This document shows positions 9,831-17,851 of a stretch of 64,000 nt of DNA, piece by piece. The notes under the pieces were generated by a model that saw only the letters and a program-made list of their open reading frames with translations, searched no databases and was not told the DNA's origin. The DNA comes from Candidatus Endonucleibacter bathymodioli. GTDB taxonomy: Bacteria > Pseudomonadota > Gammaproteobacteria > Pseudomonadales > Endozoicomonadaceae. How positions within the stretch are numbered: the stretch's first letter is position 1; the number at the start of each line of letters is the position of its first letter. The translations under genes and the position numbers were made by a program. Where the stretch lies: positions 1 to 64,000 of the forward strand of contig JASXSV010000017.1 of the NCBI GenBank assembly GCA_030674915.1. Direction: 5' to 3'.

Positions 9831-10321
9831 TTAGCAAACTGATTGCTTTAGCGTTGCCAATATTTATTATGGCAAATACCATTCCCGGTAGTTATTCAGC
9901 TCCTGCACCCTCTACAATGAGCACATATAATGCAACAGAGATAGTTAACGCCTCTAGCATCGAAGGATTTAATATGACTGGTCCTAATTTATCGCACCAC
10001 AACTTTAGCCTAGATAAATACATTACTACGTCATATTTCAGCAATCTAACTATTCCACTAATGTTTTCTGTCGATCACATTAATGGACATAATAACGAGC
10101 AAATAAATAGAGCCACAGTTAGCAAAACTGCTCTTTATAGAGATAAAAGGTCTGCCGATCTCGAGTCAAGGTGCCCTGAGCCTATACATTGGAACATAAT
10201 GGCAAACTATACCTGCAATAATCCTCAGCGCTACATGTGCTTATTCGATATATCTACAGAAGCCTATAGAGAGTTATGCGATTACTCGCCAGACTTTGAT
10301 CGCCCTGGATCTAAGAGGTAA
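9755..10321 (+). pseudogene. Animal-like secreted/membrane glycoprotein fragment, N-terminal half
   Basis: The frame continues the 8538 gene after the 29-bp duplication; a TTG at 9818 could also start it. Residues after the TTG form a hydrophobic leader (IALALPIFIMANTIPGSYS). Then comes a Ser/Thr/Asn-rich region holding seven N-x-S/T sequons (NAT, NAS, NMT, NLS, NFS, NLT, NYT), and RDKRSADL, a match to the furin consensus R-x-K-R. A short Cys-containing module follows (CPEP...YTCNNPQRYMCLFDISTEAYRELCDYSPDFDRPGSK). Sequon density and a furin site are characteristic of animal secretory proteins. I associate this Cys pattern with uncharacterised bivalve transmembrane proteins, from memory. The frame stops at TAA 10319-10321 because of a second frameshift; the natural continuation (VISGGITRKPC) lies in another frame. 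Confidence 0.75.
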
Positions 10322-11067
10322 TATCCGGCGGAATAACTAGAAAACCGTGCGCTGCTGGGCGTTATCAGCCATTTATATTCTGGTCTAATGGAAGTTACGC
10401 ATGTGCTTATCAACATTCATTATGTGGTGAGGAAGGTCAGTATATCTACAAGAAAGGTTCTTCCAAAACTGATAGCACTTGCTCATGTGATTACACGCGC
10501 AAGTATTCTTTTGTAACAACGCCAACAAAGTCTTGCTATTGTAATCCTATTACAGAGGACTGCAGTTGTTATAAGAAGACTTGCCCTTATGAAACAGTAT
10601 TAACTCAAGATCATAAATGCCAATCTACTAAGAAACGGAAGCCAGATTTTAAATGTAATGCCCTATCAGTACCAGATATTATTGCAAAGACACCTACTAG
10701 CATGCCCTTGCATATTAAACCATATCATTCAAAATATGATATAGAAATGCAGGGTGACTATGATTATGATTATGATAGGTGGACACCTTTAATTACGATT
10801 ACTGGTCTTACATTTTTCACTATAGCAGGCGGTGCTGTTTCTATTATGTATTGCATGCCGAATGATAAAGATGAAAATATTAAACAAGAAGATATAATAG
10901 CAATAGAGCTATATAACAGAAACACGCCAGGATTGTGTGCATTAGATCTAGATAAGATAATAAAAGATGGAGGCTCTATACACGTTATTACACAACCTGA
11001 CGCAACAAATAATAGAGCTATAGCCCTTGAAGAGCCTCCAGATGAAGCGTTACCATATGAAGAATAA
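10318..11067 (+). pseudogene. Animal-like Cys-rich ectodomain, transmembrane anchor and tail
   Basis: Open in one frame from 10318 to the TAA at 11067. It encodes a Cys-rich module with about 12 cysteines in 100 residues (PCAAGRYQPFIFWSNGSYAC, CSCDYTRKYSFVTTP, CYCNPITEDCSCYKKTCPYE, HKCQ), an eighth sequon (NGS), a linker, one hydrophobic anchor (LITITGLTFFTIAGGAVSIMYC) and an acidic cytoplasmic tail of about 70 residues ending in ALPYEE. That is type I membrane receptor architecture. It lacks its own start; an ATG at 10702 would give only the anchor and tail. With the preceding fragment it forms one receptor-like protein. Horizontal transfer from an animal, probably a mollusc, is my inference; a database search would decide it. 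Confidence 0.72.
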
Positions 11068-11189
11068 TCCGCACAGCCACCCATAGGAATAGTCAAGCAG
11101 ATAATGTTAATGTGGAACAATCCTAACTGAAAAAACACTGTAAACACGGAGTATAAAATGACCTAGAAAAATCTCCACCTCCGCATCTT

Positions 11190-11862
11190 AGCGGATGAAA
11201 CTCCGATACTAATGATGCTATCAACGAGCTAGGTGGCACGCATTAGTCAACTGATTGATCGGGCTTGATGACTGAGCTGCCCAGCGTCATCAACACTCAG
11301 CTGAGTGAGCAAGGATTTCATATGAAATCATGTGAAGACCTTATTGTTGATGCCAGTATAATTGAAGCAAAGCACTACCTCCCCAACAAGGAAAAGAGGA
11401 TGTCCACTCAACCATGAATAGAGAAGCGAACTGGAATGTAAGAACAGGTTCCGATAGCAAACGTAAATACTCCTATAGCTACAAAGCACACACCAATATT
11501 GATAAGCTCATCATTAAACAGATTGCCCAGCCTTCAGCATCCATTATCCCAACTACTTTACCATTTATTAAGCGGTGACGAATCATCCACTGAGATCTAT
11601 AGCACTTACCTACGTCCAGCCCTACGAATAGCTGGCTGAACGACATATGAACACCATAATCATCAAACTCGCGTATTGGAATAAACCGTTAGATAAAAAA
11701 ACAAACAGCTTACTAGACTACATTCTGATGCACTCTGTACGGCTGAAAGAGTATTGATCTATTAAAACAACACTATTAATAGCAAATGCAAAAGCGTGCT
11801 ATCTGGGTCTTGCTCGCAAACTTATGCGCTTTGAATTAACGTGCGTGGCACAATATTAAGCG
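11190..11862 (+). pseudogene. Decayed IS5-family transposase (relative of the 3913-4896 gene)
   Basis: Frame-shifted pieces align with the intact transposase of the IS at 3778-4977: LPSVINTQLSEQGFHMKSCEDLIVDASIIEAKHYLPNKEK in two pieces, then NWNV, TGSDSK, YSYKAHTNID, and near the end LMRFELTCVAQY against TRFEIMCVAHN. Several stops and frameshifts make it inactive. I could not find convincing terminal repeats. Confidence 0.75.
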
Positions 11863-11934
11863 AATATTTTACCCTTATATCAGCTTTTTGGTGTTGTTTT
11901 AGCGTCAAACTTCTATAAATTAACAATAGGGGAT

Positions 11935-12118
11935 AAGCAAGCGACTTATTTTTATTTCCCTGCTCCTTTCGGGCATCTCCCATTTCCTCGACGTTGCTTT
12001 GATTACACGGTAAACAACTTTGGTTGCGGAGTTATCGTTAGAAAAGAGTTTACGAATTTTCACAGACTTGAGGATAACGCTATTGAGGTATTCGATAGAG
12101 TTAGTGCTGCAAATCTAG
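11935..12118 (-). pseudogene. C-terminal remnant of an IS256-family transposase
   Basis: The minus strand reads STNSIEYLNSVILKSVKIRK, LFSNDNSATKVVYRVIKATS and RKWEMPERSREIKISRLLIP before a stop. This matches the C-terminus of Mutator/IS256 transposases (TNAIESLNRVIRKAIKNRG...FPTDDAALKLLYLA...KKWTMPIRDWKAALNQF). Only about 60 codons survive. Confidence 0.78.
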
Positions 12119-12287
12119 ACAACAATCTATCCTCGTAAATTAACTGGAGCTTCGTCGCTTGTCGCTCTCCATCATTATCGATTATGACAAGTATACATCA
12201 TGTAAGTTTTGCATATCTACTTGATCTTATCTCTATCATTTTTTACTATAATACTCATCGCAATATATCCCACGAGAAGAATTGACA

Positions 12288-12821
12288 ATGACGACTCAAA
12301 AATACTCTTTTATTATGCGCTTTCAGCACTGGATAATGGCATTAGTAATTCTATCGCTCATTGCCTCCGGCTGGTATATGACACATCTAGAAGACAGCGT
12401 TAGCTTTAAATACGATATTTATGGATGGCATAAACCTTTTGGAGTGCTTGTTTTGTTTCTTGTTGTAGCCAGAATCATTACACGCCTATTTAGTACGGTG
12501 CCTCCTCTCCCTGACGGAATGGCCTGGCATGAAAAGGCATTTTCCCATCTGACACACTGGTCTCTTTATTTGCTGATGTTTTTAGTACCAGCTAGCGGCT
12601 ATCTAATGTCCGGTGCGGCCCCCAATAAGACTGTTCCATTCTTTGGTTTAACCATGCCAGATATAGTCAGCAAAAGTGCGGAACTCGCAAAATTCTTCCA
12701 CAGCATACATGTTGTAATCCCTTACGTCCTGCTTGGAGTTATAGTTTTGCACCTTCTCGGAGTGATAAAGCATAGGTTTTTCGACACTCCTGAAAACAAC
12801 GTATTAAACAGAATGCTCTAA
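12288..12821 (+). CDS. Cytochrome b561 family protein
   Basis: Diheme inner-membrane cytochrome b, probably passing electrons from quinol to an acceptor. The 177-residue protein has four predicted membrane helices and the conserved histidines in RFQHWIMA, YGWHKPFG, LTHWSLYLLMF and FHSIHVVIPYVLLG...LHLLG. Length is normal for CybB-type proteins. I use the ATG at 12288, preceded by GAGAAG; the frame also allows a TTG six bases upstream. It stands alone between an IS256 remnant and a GIY-YIG gene, so context says little. Confidence 0.9.
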   Translation: MTTQKYSFIMRFQHWIMALVILSLIASGWYMTHLEDSVSFKYDIYGWHKPFGVLVLFLVVARIITRLFSTVPPLPDGMAWHEKAFSHLTHWSLYLLMFLVPASGYLMSGAAPNKTVPFFGLTMPDIVSKSAELAKFFHSIHVVIPYVLLGVIVLHLLGVIKHRFFDTPENNVLNRML

Positions 12822-13094
12822 CACATCCATTTTTTATTCCTACATAACCATTATACCCATCACTTTGAATGCGCGTAGGCTACAACAGAGAAAATAATCA
12901 AGACCTACGCTCAGCAAGTGATTAATAGAAGGGCGAGCAGACAACAAACCCACATACTCACTAGTAACAAATATAGTGCAACTCCTTAACTCCAGTTCAT
13001 ACAGCTCATCACACAAACTCTTTCCATAAAGTCAGATGAAAGCATCATACTAACTCTTAACATCGGTCACCATTACTCAATCACTGGGCACATT

Positions 13095-13400
13095 ATGAGC
13101 TGGTTAGTTTATATGATATGGGCAAGTGACCAGTCAATTTATACAGGCATAACCAAGGATATCAGACGACGCTGGAAGCAGCATGATACATGCATCCGTG
13201 GAGCAAAGTTTTTCCGTGGAAGAAAGCCTGAATATCTTCTATATTTAGAAGCAGGTCATAACCAGTCTTCAGCGCTTCAAAAAGAAATAATGATAAAAAA
13301 GCTAACTCATAGCCAAAAATGGCATTTCATTAGTAATAGTCAGCACAATGAAGCGGAGACACTTCGCCTCCACCTACCAGTTTGGCCACAGCAAACATAG
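13095..13400 (+). CDS. GIY-YIG nuclease superfamily protein (YhbQ-like)
   Basis: A small 101-residue single-domain GIY-YIG protein. The motif appears as VYMIWA...IYTGIT, followed by DIRRRWKQHD with the conserved Arg and His, a Lys/Arg-rich middle (RGAKFFRGRKPEYLLYLE) and the family Glu in ALQKEIMIKKL. Similar stand-alone proteins (YhbQ) have nuclease folds, and DNA nuclease activity has been reported for members of the group; the cellular role is unclear. No good ribosome binding site is visible before the ATG. Confidence 0.88.
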   Translation: MSWLVYMIWASDQSIYTGITKDIRRRWKQHDTCIRGAKFFRGRKPEYLLYLEAGHNQSSALQKEIMIKKLTHSQKWHFISNSQHNEAETLRLHLPVWPQQT

Positions 13401-13580
13401 CCACCTACTGAGCTCAAGACTTAATAGCACATTAATACCGTGACACTCTCTGGCATCACTCGCTTTCTGCTCGCGTAATTTTAACTCTATTTTTTGCTTA
13501 TTAGAGGGTGCTTTTGACACGGACTATGCATGAGCCAAGCAGCCTCAAAATTAATCATTTACAATGGGCACGGATATAAA

Positions 13581-14081
13581 TCACTTGATAGTTACCGGAG
13601 AGCCTCCACGTGCCGTCTCACCCTTTTTTCGTACCTCCTCCGCTTCTTCAACCTCATAGGTTAGGCTCATGGCTCCCTTGTCATCCTTTAGCACAAGAGT
13701 ACTATTTCCCATGGACATATGCTTAATTCTCTCCAACCCAACCAAATAATCCCTTTCTTGCTGCATTGCAGGCTCGGGACACGTTTTCATTGTTGATCCC
13801 ATTGGTGTAAAGCTTAATGTTTTGCCTCTTGCTTTGTATTTATAACCCCCAAAATAGTAGTTACACGGTGCGTCACCACTTACTCTACCCTGCTCAGCGC
13901 TAATAGGTTTAAACTCTATTGTTACCCTAGGCATATCTGTGGGCAAAGTGCCATTAATTGACGTCAATCGCCAGGTTTTATTGCTCACACTTTCCGGCTT
14001 AGCCACTTGCCCAACGCCACACCCAACAAGAATACCTGCCACGGCAACAAGCGCAAAAATATTCACTACAGCATTATTCAT
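13581..14081 (-). CDS. META/HslJ-domain lipoprotein
   Basis: A 166-residue protein with a lipoprotein signal peptide (NIFALVAVAGILVGC; Cys at about residue 20) followed by a META domain. Typical features are KTWRLTSINGTLP, the GRVSGDAPCNYYFGGYKYKARGKTLSFTPMGSTMKTC core (G-x-x-x-CN-Y and TLSF...TKMAC patterns) and the closing TLVLKDDKGAMSLTY. HslJ-type proteins sit in the envelope and are linked to heat or antibiotic resistance in E. coli. The ATG at 14081 has AGGGAA about 7 bases upstream. The frame extends 59 codons further upstream, but that part is unlike the family. Confidence 0.88.
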   Translation of the reverse strand: MNNAVVNIFALVAVAGILVGCGVGQVAKPESVSNKTWRLTSINGTLPTDMPRVTIEFKPISAEQGRVSGDAPCNYYFGGYKYKARGKTLSFTPMGSTMKTCPEPAMQQERDYLVGLERIKHMSMGNSTLVLKDDKGAMSLTYEVEEAEEVRKKGETARGGSPVTIK

Positions 14082-14116
14082 TTTATTTCCCTGACAACAT
14101 AAGTACATATTTATAC

Positions 14117-14131
14117 GAGACCTTCGCACAA
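14117..14131 (+). repeat. Solo IS terminal-repeat-like sequence
   Basis: GAGACCTTCGCACAA matches the terminal repeat of the intact IS at 3778 (GAGACCTTTGCACGA) at 13 of 15 positions. No partner end or transposase piece is evident nearby, so it could be a relic or coincidence. Confidence 0.35.
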
Positions 14132-14371
14132 CCTCAGCTTGACTCCGCTCAATCATATACCCTCGTCCATTGAAGCTTTGAAGCTTTGAAGCCGTTACTA
14201 CCGTTCTCAGCTCCTCCACCGCTATTCGGAAGTTCCTAGAGCTTCGGGCCCTGGGCACATAGAATTTTTCTCTACCCCATACCCCTCCCCGTACCCCTAA
14301 GTGTTTTTAGTATAAACAACCACATCCATACTACTCCTCCACTATGTAAGAAAATATAAGTTCTTTTTCAA

Positions 14372-14426
14372 TCTTAAATCTTAAATCTTAAATCTTAAAT
14401 CTAAGATCTAAGATCTTAGATCTTAG
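14372..14426. repeat. Heptamer array followed by a perfect 26-bp palindrome
   Basis: Four tandem TCTTAAA units (14372-14399) run into a perfect 26-bp palindrome at 14401-14426, built from CTAAGATCTAAGA and its reverse complement. The palindrome is made of the same short words (TCTTA/TAAGA), so it probably arose by slippage plus inversion of the array. It lies in the gap between the HslJ-like lipoprotein and an IS remnant. Confidence 0.9.
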
Positions 14427-14466
14427 GGAAAATTGAACAATGCTACTTTACGAGATGCAAGCCTGC

Positions 14467-14695
14467 AAAGTCAAAGAAAACAGAGTGCAAGTTATGAGCC
14501 TGATGGCTATGGCCAATTTATACCTGCAACGTAATGCGTTGACGGCATAATTGCGTCCTAAATCCGCCGCGAGAGCGGATAAATGGGCAAAAGCGACAAA
14601 ATGAATCGAAAATTACGATGACATAAGCGCGGAAGTCAGAGAATTTTATCGCAAATCTGACAATCGACTTGCAAACCACTTCAATCAGAGACTCC
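14467..14695 (+). mobile_element. Right-end remnant of an IS5-family element
   Basis: About 230 bp nearly identical to the right end of the element at 31265-32295. It encodes the transposase C-terminus (KENRVQVMSLMAMANLYLQRNALTA, stop), then shared noncoding sequence, then the terminal repeat TTCAATCAGAGACTCC followed by CTAG. The left part is missing. The C-terminal codons are intact, so the truncation is fairly recent or it is a one-ended fragment. Confidence 0.88.
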
Positions 14696-14853
14696 CTAGT
14701 AATCTTCATAATGGCTTACAAAATTAGTAGAGGTCAATGGCGATGGCTAAAGTCGGTGGTTATGTCCCTTGTCAGCATTGCTAGCTGGTGAATTGCGTTT
14801 CCTATTTATGGGCTATTTTAGTACTCTAAAAAGATAACTGTAAGGATGACCTT

Positions 14854-15249
14854 ATGAAAGCGTGTACACTTTTAGTAATCCTTGCTTTGCCTGTTTATGC
14901 TGAAGATGCTAAGACTATATCAGAAATGAGTATATGGCAGATGCTGGCTCCGCTTATTATGGTTATTGCTTTAATATTTTTTTTAGCTTGGGGGGTAAAA
15001 AAAATAAGACCTAGCTTGGCGCTATCCGGTAAAGGCATTACTATTCTTTCTAGTGCTAGTGTTTCAGGACAGGCTCGCTTATGCTTGGTTCGAGTTGGTA
15101 GTAAAGACATTTTGGTGGGTGTTACTAATCAGCAGGTAACACATATCGAGACATTTAATGAGCCTGTTATAGACAAACAGTCAGAGCCGGTAACACCTGA
15201 ATTATCAAAAATGTTTCGTCAGTTTTTAAGGTCTGGAAACGAGTCGTAA
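14854..15249 (+). CDS. fliO: Orphan flagellar biosynthesis protein FliO
   Basis: A 131-residue protein with the FliO pattern: a signal-like N-terminus (MKACTLLVILALPVYA), a single membrane segment (MLAPLIMVIALIFFLAWGVKKI), then a small cytoplasmic domain with GITILSSASVSGQARLCLVRVGSKDILVGVTNQQVTHIETF. This matches the family theme of a basic segment after the helix and a LVxVG...LLVGVT core. FliO assists assembly of the FliP pore of the flagellar export gate. It is normally followed by fliP, fliQ and fliR. Here no other flagellar gene is present and an IS fragment ends 158 bp upstream, so it looks stranded. A TAAGGA lies before the ATG. Confidence 0.82.
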   Translation: MKACTLLVILALPVYAEDAKTISEMSIWQMLAPLIMVIALIFFLAWGVKKIRPSLALSGKGITILSSASVSGQARLCLVRVGSKDILVGVTNQQVTHIETFNEPVIDKQSEPVTPELSKMFRQFLRSGNES

Positions 15250-15280
15250 ATATAGTGGCGTTTTAACAGAGTCAATAATG

Positions 15281-15301
15281 TTATCCATAAACTTATCAAC
15301 A
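15281..15301 (+). promoter_or_regulatory. DnaA-box-like pair
   Basis: TTATCCATA (15281-15289) and TTATCAACA (15293-15301) each resemble the DnaA box TTATCCACA with one mismatch. A perfect box, TGTGGATAA on this strand, lies at 15785-15793. Together they flank the small gene at 15326-15688. Chance in AT-rich DNA is possible. Confidence 0.25.
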
Positions 15302-15325
15302 AGCCGCAGTAGATAATTAAAATTC

Positions 15326-15688
15326 TTATAACTGCTTATTTGTCATTATATATACAAGTTGAAATAGCTTTATTTCGGTGATGCAAACTTGCCGCAATTC
15401 TTCTTGTGAATCATTGCTAATATTATGCAGTCTAGCTGCTTGCTCTTTTTGGTTATGCCATTTTTCCTCCTGCATGTAGCTCGGCCATGATTTGATTAAT
15501 TTCTTCTGCAGCCCTGTAGCTGTGGTATGTAGAGATGCAAGCGCAGCAATTAAGACAGGAGATATATCACCAATAACTGAACGAAGATGAATATACGTTA
15601 CATACCATTTCACCATCCGTTCAGTGCTATTCTTCACGCACAATAAGCAAAGATAGGCTTCATCCTTAAAGCTTAACTTGGTACTCAT
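15326..15688 (-). CDS. Hypothetical protein, 120 residues
   Basis: Unrecognised. It is a small, probably helical soluble protein (CLLCVKNSTERMVKWYVTYIHLRSVIGDISPVLIAALASL, then a charged EEKWHNQKEQAARLHNISNDSQEELRQV segment). The ATG at 15688 is preceded by GAGGG at usable spacing. No signal peptide or membrane segment. Its convergent neighbour is fliO. It could be a fast-evolving native gene; I cannot assign a function. Confidence 0.55.
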   Translation of the reverse strand: MSTKLSFKDEAYLCLLCVKNSTERMVKWYVTYIHLRSVIGDISPVLIAALASLHTTATGLQKKLIKSWPSYMQEEKWHNQKEQAARLHNISNDSQEELRQVCITEIKLFQLVYIMTNKQL

Positions 15689-15969
15689 GAGACGCCCTCT
15701 CTTTAGTATGTTTTTTTGGTCTAATAGTTATATTATCGCAATTAGTATAAAGATTTCCACAGGGAAATGACCAAACTTAAAAGCTGTGGATAAGTGTATC
15801 TTCGGCTGTTTTTTAGTGCTCCTTTATTTTGGTTCTGATTTAACATAATATTTAGCCTGAAAAACATCTGCTTCTCGCTTTGAGCGAGATGAATGCAATT
15901 TAGCTTATTTTCTAAACTTAAGCTGATGCTGGGTTAATAAAATGAATGAATGCAGGAAGCCCCTAAACT

Positions 15970-16088
15970 CATTCCCCGTGAAGGCGTGATATGTTGACTG
16001 CTCTCGCTTACTCCAATAACCGATTACAACAGGTAGTAGGTGATTGGAACTTCGCTCATTTGTTGCCTCACACATTCAATGACAACGG
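15970..16088 (-). repeat. Dispersed intergenic repeat, copy R1
   Basis: About 119 bp with inverted arms: CATTCCCCGTGAAGGCGTGA at one end and TCACACATTCAATGACAACG at the other. The middle holds the family words GTTGACTGCT, CAATAACCGA and CTTCGCTCATTTGTTGCC. It belongs to the same family as R7 (35803) and R13 (45872). Confidence 0.6.
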
Positions 16089-16161
16089 TATATATGGACA
16101 GGAATTATTTTTTATTCTGTGTTTTTGTGCCCACGTAAGGTGAAAGCTGTTCAGGCTCCTT

Positions 16162-17451
16162 TTAATGGGTTAAAACTTCAAAAATAAATAGTTGAGTTAG
16201 CTGCTCAGCACTTCCTGCGTCATTATCATTGACCATTATTAGTGTTTTGTTACCGTTTGCTAGCTCAGGACCCCAGGTAAGTCCTTCAATATTAGAGTCG
16301 TTCATGACGTCTACATCTATTGGGATTTCTTCTTTTATTACAGAAAGTATTGGGAGGCTGCTGGCCAGAGGTTGGTCAGAAGAGTCAGGTAAGCTGATTC
16401 GGAATAGTTTATTGATGGACCGAATACCGTGATTAGTGTACCGAATCGCTGTGCGCTCAATGGTTATAAAGCTTCTGTGTTCATTATCAATAGCCAAAAT
16501 ATCGCTAACACCTGTTTTGGGATAACCTGCTTTTACGACGCCCAAGTAATCGGGAAGAACTTTATCTACATTATAATAGTAGTGCTCTCGGATCATGACT
16601 TTATCTTCATGCCTATTAGGGCCATCTTCCAGAGAGAAAAGAACAAAGCGGTTTAGCTGTGCATCTTGCTTTAGCGGAAACTCTGTGACTGCGGCATAGA
16701 GTCCTTTTTCTCCGGGAAGCAAGGCAATGCCTTCAAAGCCACCATTTGGTCTGACACCGCTTTTTCGAATATTTTGGTTGCGGCTGTTTCTTTCAAAACC
16801 AAAAGTAGAAAAGGGGAAGCTGTATTTATTGGTTACTAAATTTTGTGTGTCAAGAAGTAGTACTGCAGGTGTACCGTAAGTGACGCCTACGACTTGCTCT
16901 TCCATTACTAATTTTTCCTCATCAGCAAGTAGTTCAATTCCCTCGATATCAGGTTTGCAAGTTGGTGAGGAGTCAATAAAAAAAGAACCTATATAAAACA
17001 ATGAGCACCAAAGAGTATTGTTATCTATCTGGCTTTCATTAAGACCTGCCTCGATGAATGAAGGAGGGTAGTTAATATCATCTCTCGTATAAGGCTCCTG
17101 ATACTGGCAAGCTTCTCCATCTACATCATTGTTACATTCAATGTTCACCTCAAAGGTATGTGGTGTATCAGAAAGCCCATAAATATTCTCTACGGCACCA
17201 GTATCATCGGATAATAGTATTAGACGACCTTTGCTTGGGTCTAATGATGGGAGAAAACGCATTGATGAAATACCTAACATCTGTTGTTTATCGTTTTCAG
17301 CCTCAAAATGTAGCTCTTGCAGAAACTTAAGCTTTATATCTGAGGTGCTATCGTCTCCATAGGCAGTTAAGCTAGAAAACATAAAAAAACAGAAGGCAGT
17401 AATGCAGCATAGCTTGCGGATTCCCTCAGCAGGGAGTGGCATATTATTCAT
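16162..17451 (-). CDS. Exported esterase-like/phytase-like domain protein (PF13449 type)
   Basis: A 429-residue protein with an N-terminal signal peptide (LCCITAFCFFMFSSLTAYG) and a beta-propeller-like phytase-like domain. Recognisable family signatures are NGGFEGIALLPGEKGLYAAVTE (conserved Glu), the SDILAIDNEHRSFITIERTA block, and SNIEGLTWGPELANGNKTLIMVNDNDA near the C-terminus. The family is named for esterase-like activity, but substrates are poorly defined. It probably acts in the periplasm or outside the cell. The start is either Met1 or Met4; no strong ribosome binding site is visible. It is transcribed alone between repeats R1 and R2. Confidence 0.82.
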   Translation of the reverse strand: MNNMPLPAEGIRKLCCITAFCFFMFSSLTAYGDDSTSDIKLKFLQELHFEAENDKQQMLGISSMRFLPSLDPSKGRLILLSDDTGAVENIYGLSDTPHTFEVNIECNNDVDGEACQYQEPYTRDDINYPPSFIEAGLNESQIDNNTLWCSLFYIGSFFIDSSPTCKPDIEGIELLADEEKLVMEEQVVGVTYGTPAVLLLDTQNLVTNKYSFPFSTFGFERNSRNQNIRKSGVRPNGGFEGIALLPGEKGLYAAVTEFPLKQDAQLNRFVLFSLEDGPNRHEDKVMIREHYYYNVDKVLPDYLGVVKAGYPKTGVSDILAIDNEHRSFITIERTAIRYTNHGIRSINKLFRISLPDSSDQPLASSLPILSVIKEEIPIDVDVMNDSNIEGLTWGPELANGNKTLIMVNDNDAGSAEQLTQLFIFEVLTH

Positions 17452-17568
17452 TATATAAGTCCATTTTGTTTTTGTTGTCAGTCTAATCGTCCTTTGATAA
17501 TCACTATATCAGCATTTTCTCTCAAGGTGTTGAATTACTTTTACTTAAATGCAAAACATTAACACTAT

Positions 17569-17688
17569 GGACGTTACTATTGACTGTGTGAGGCTATTAA
17601 TTACGAGGGTTTCACCCCAAACACCTTCTACGCGCAAGCTCATGATGCTTCGCTATTTTGTCGACTACCCATCCGATAGTAAAGGATA
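17569..17688 (+). repeat. Dispersed intergenic repeat, copy R2
   Basis: Starts GGACGTTACTATTGACTGTG and ends with GCTTCGCTATTTTGTCGACT then CCCATCCGATAGTAAAGG. This matches the two arms of the family with the degenerate middle. It lies between the phytase-like gene and alr. Confidence 0.5.
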
Positions 17689-17851
17689 TGCAAATGGATT
17701 TTAAATAACAAAAGGTAATATAAGTCTTGTGATACTTGGGAGGACTGGTATTATTATATTTATAAAAATACGAATAAACTATTGTATATGGAAGTTTGTG
17801 ATTAGCCGAAGGTAATGGCTCGTCACTGTATTATTCAAGGAAGAAATAATC

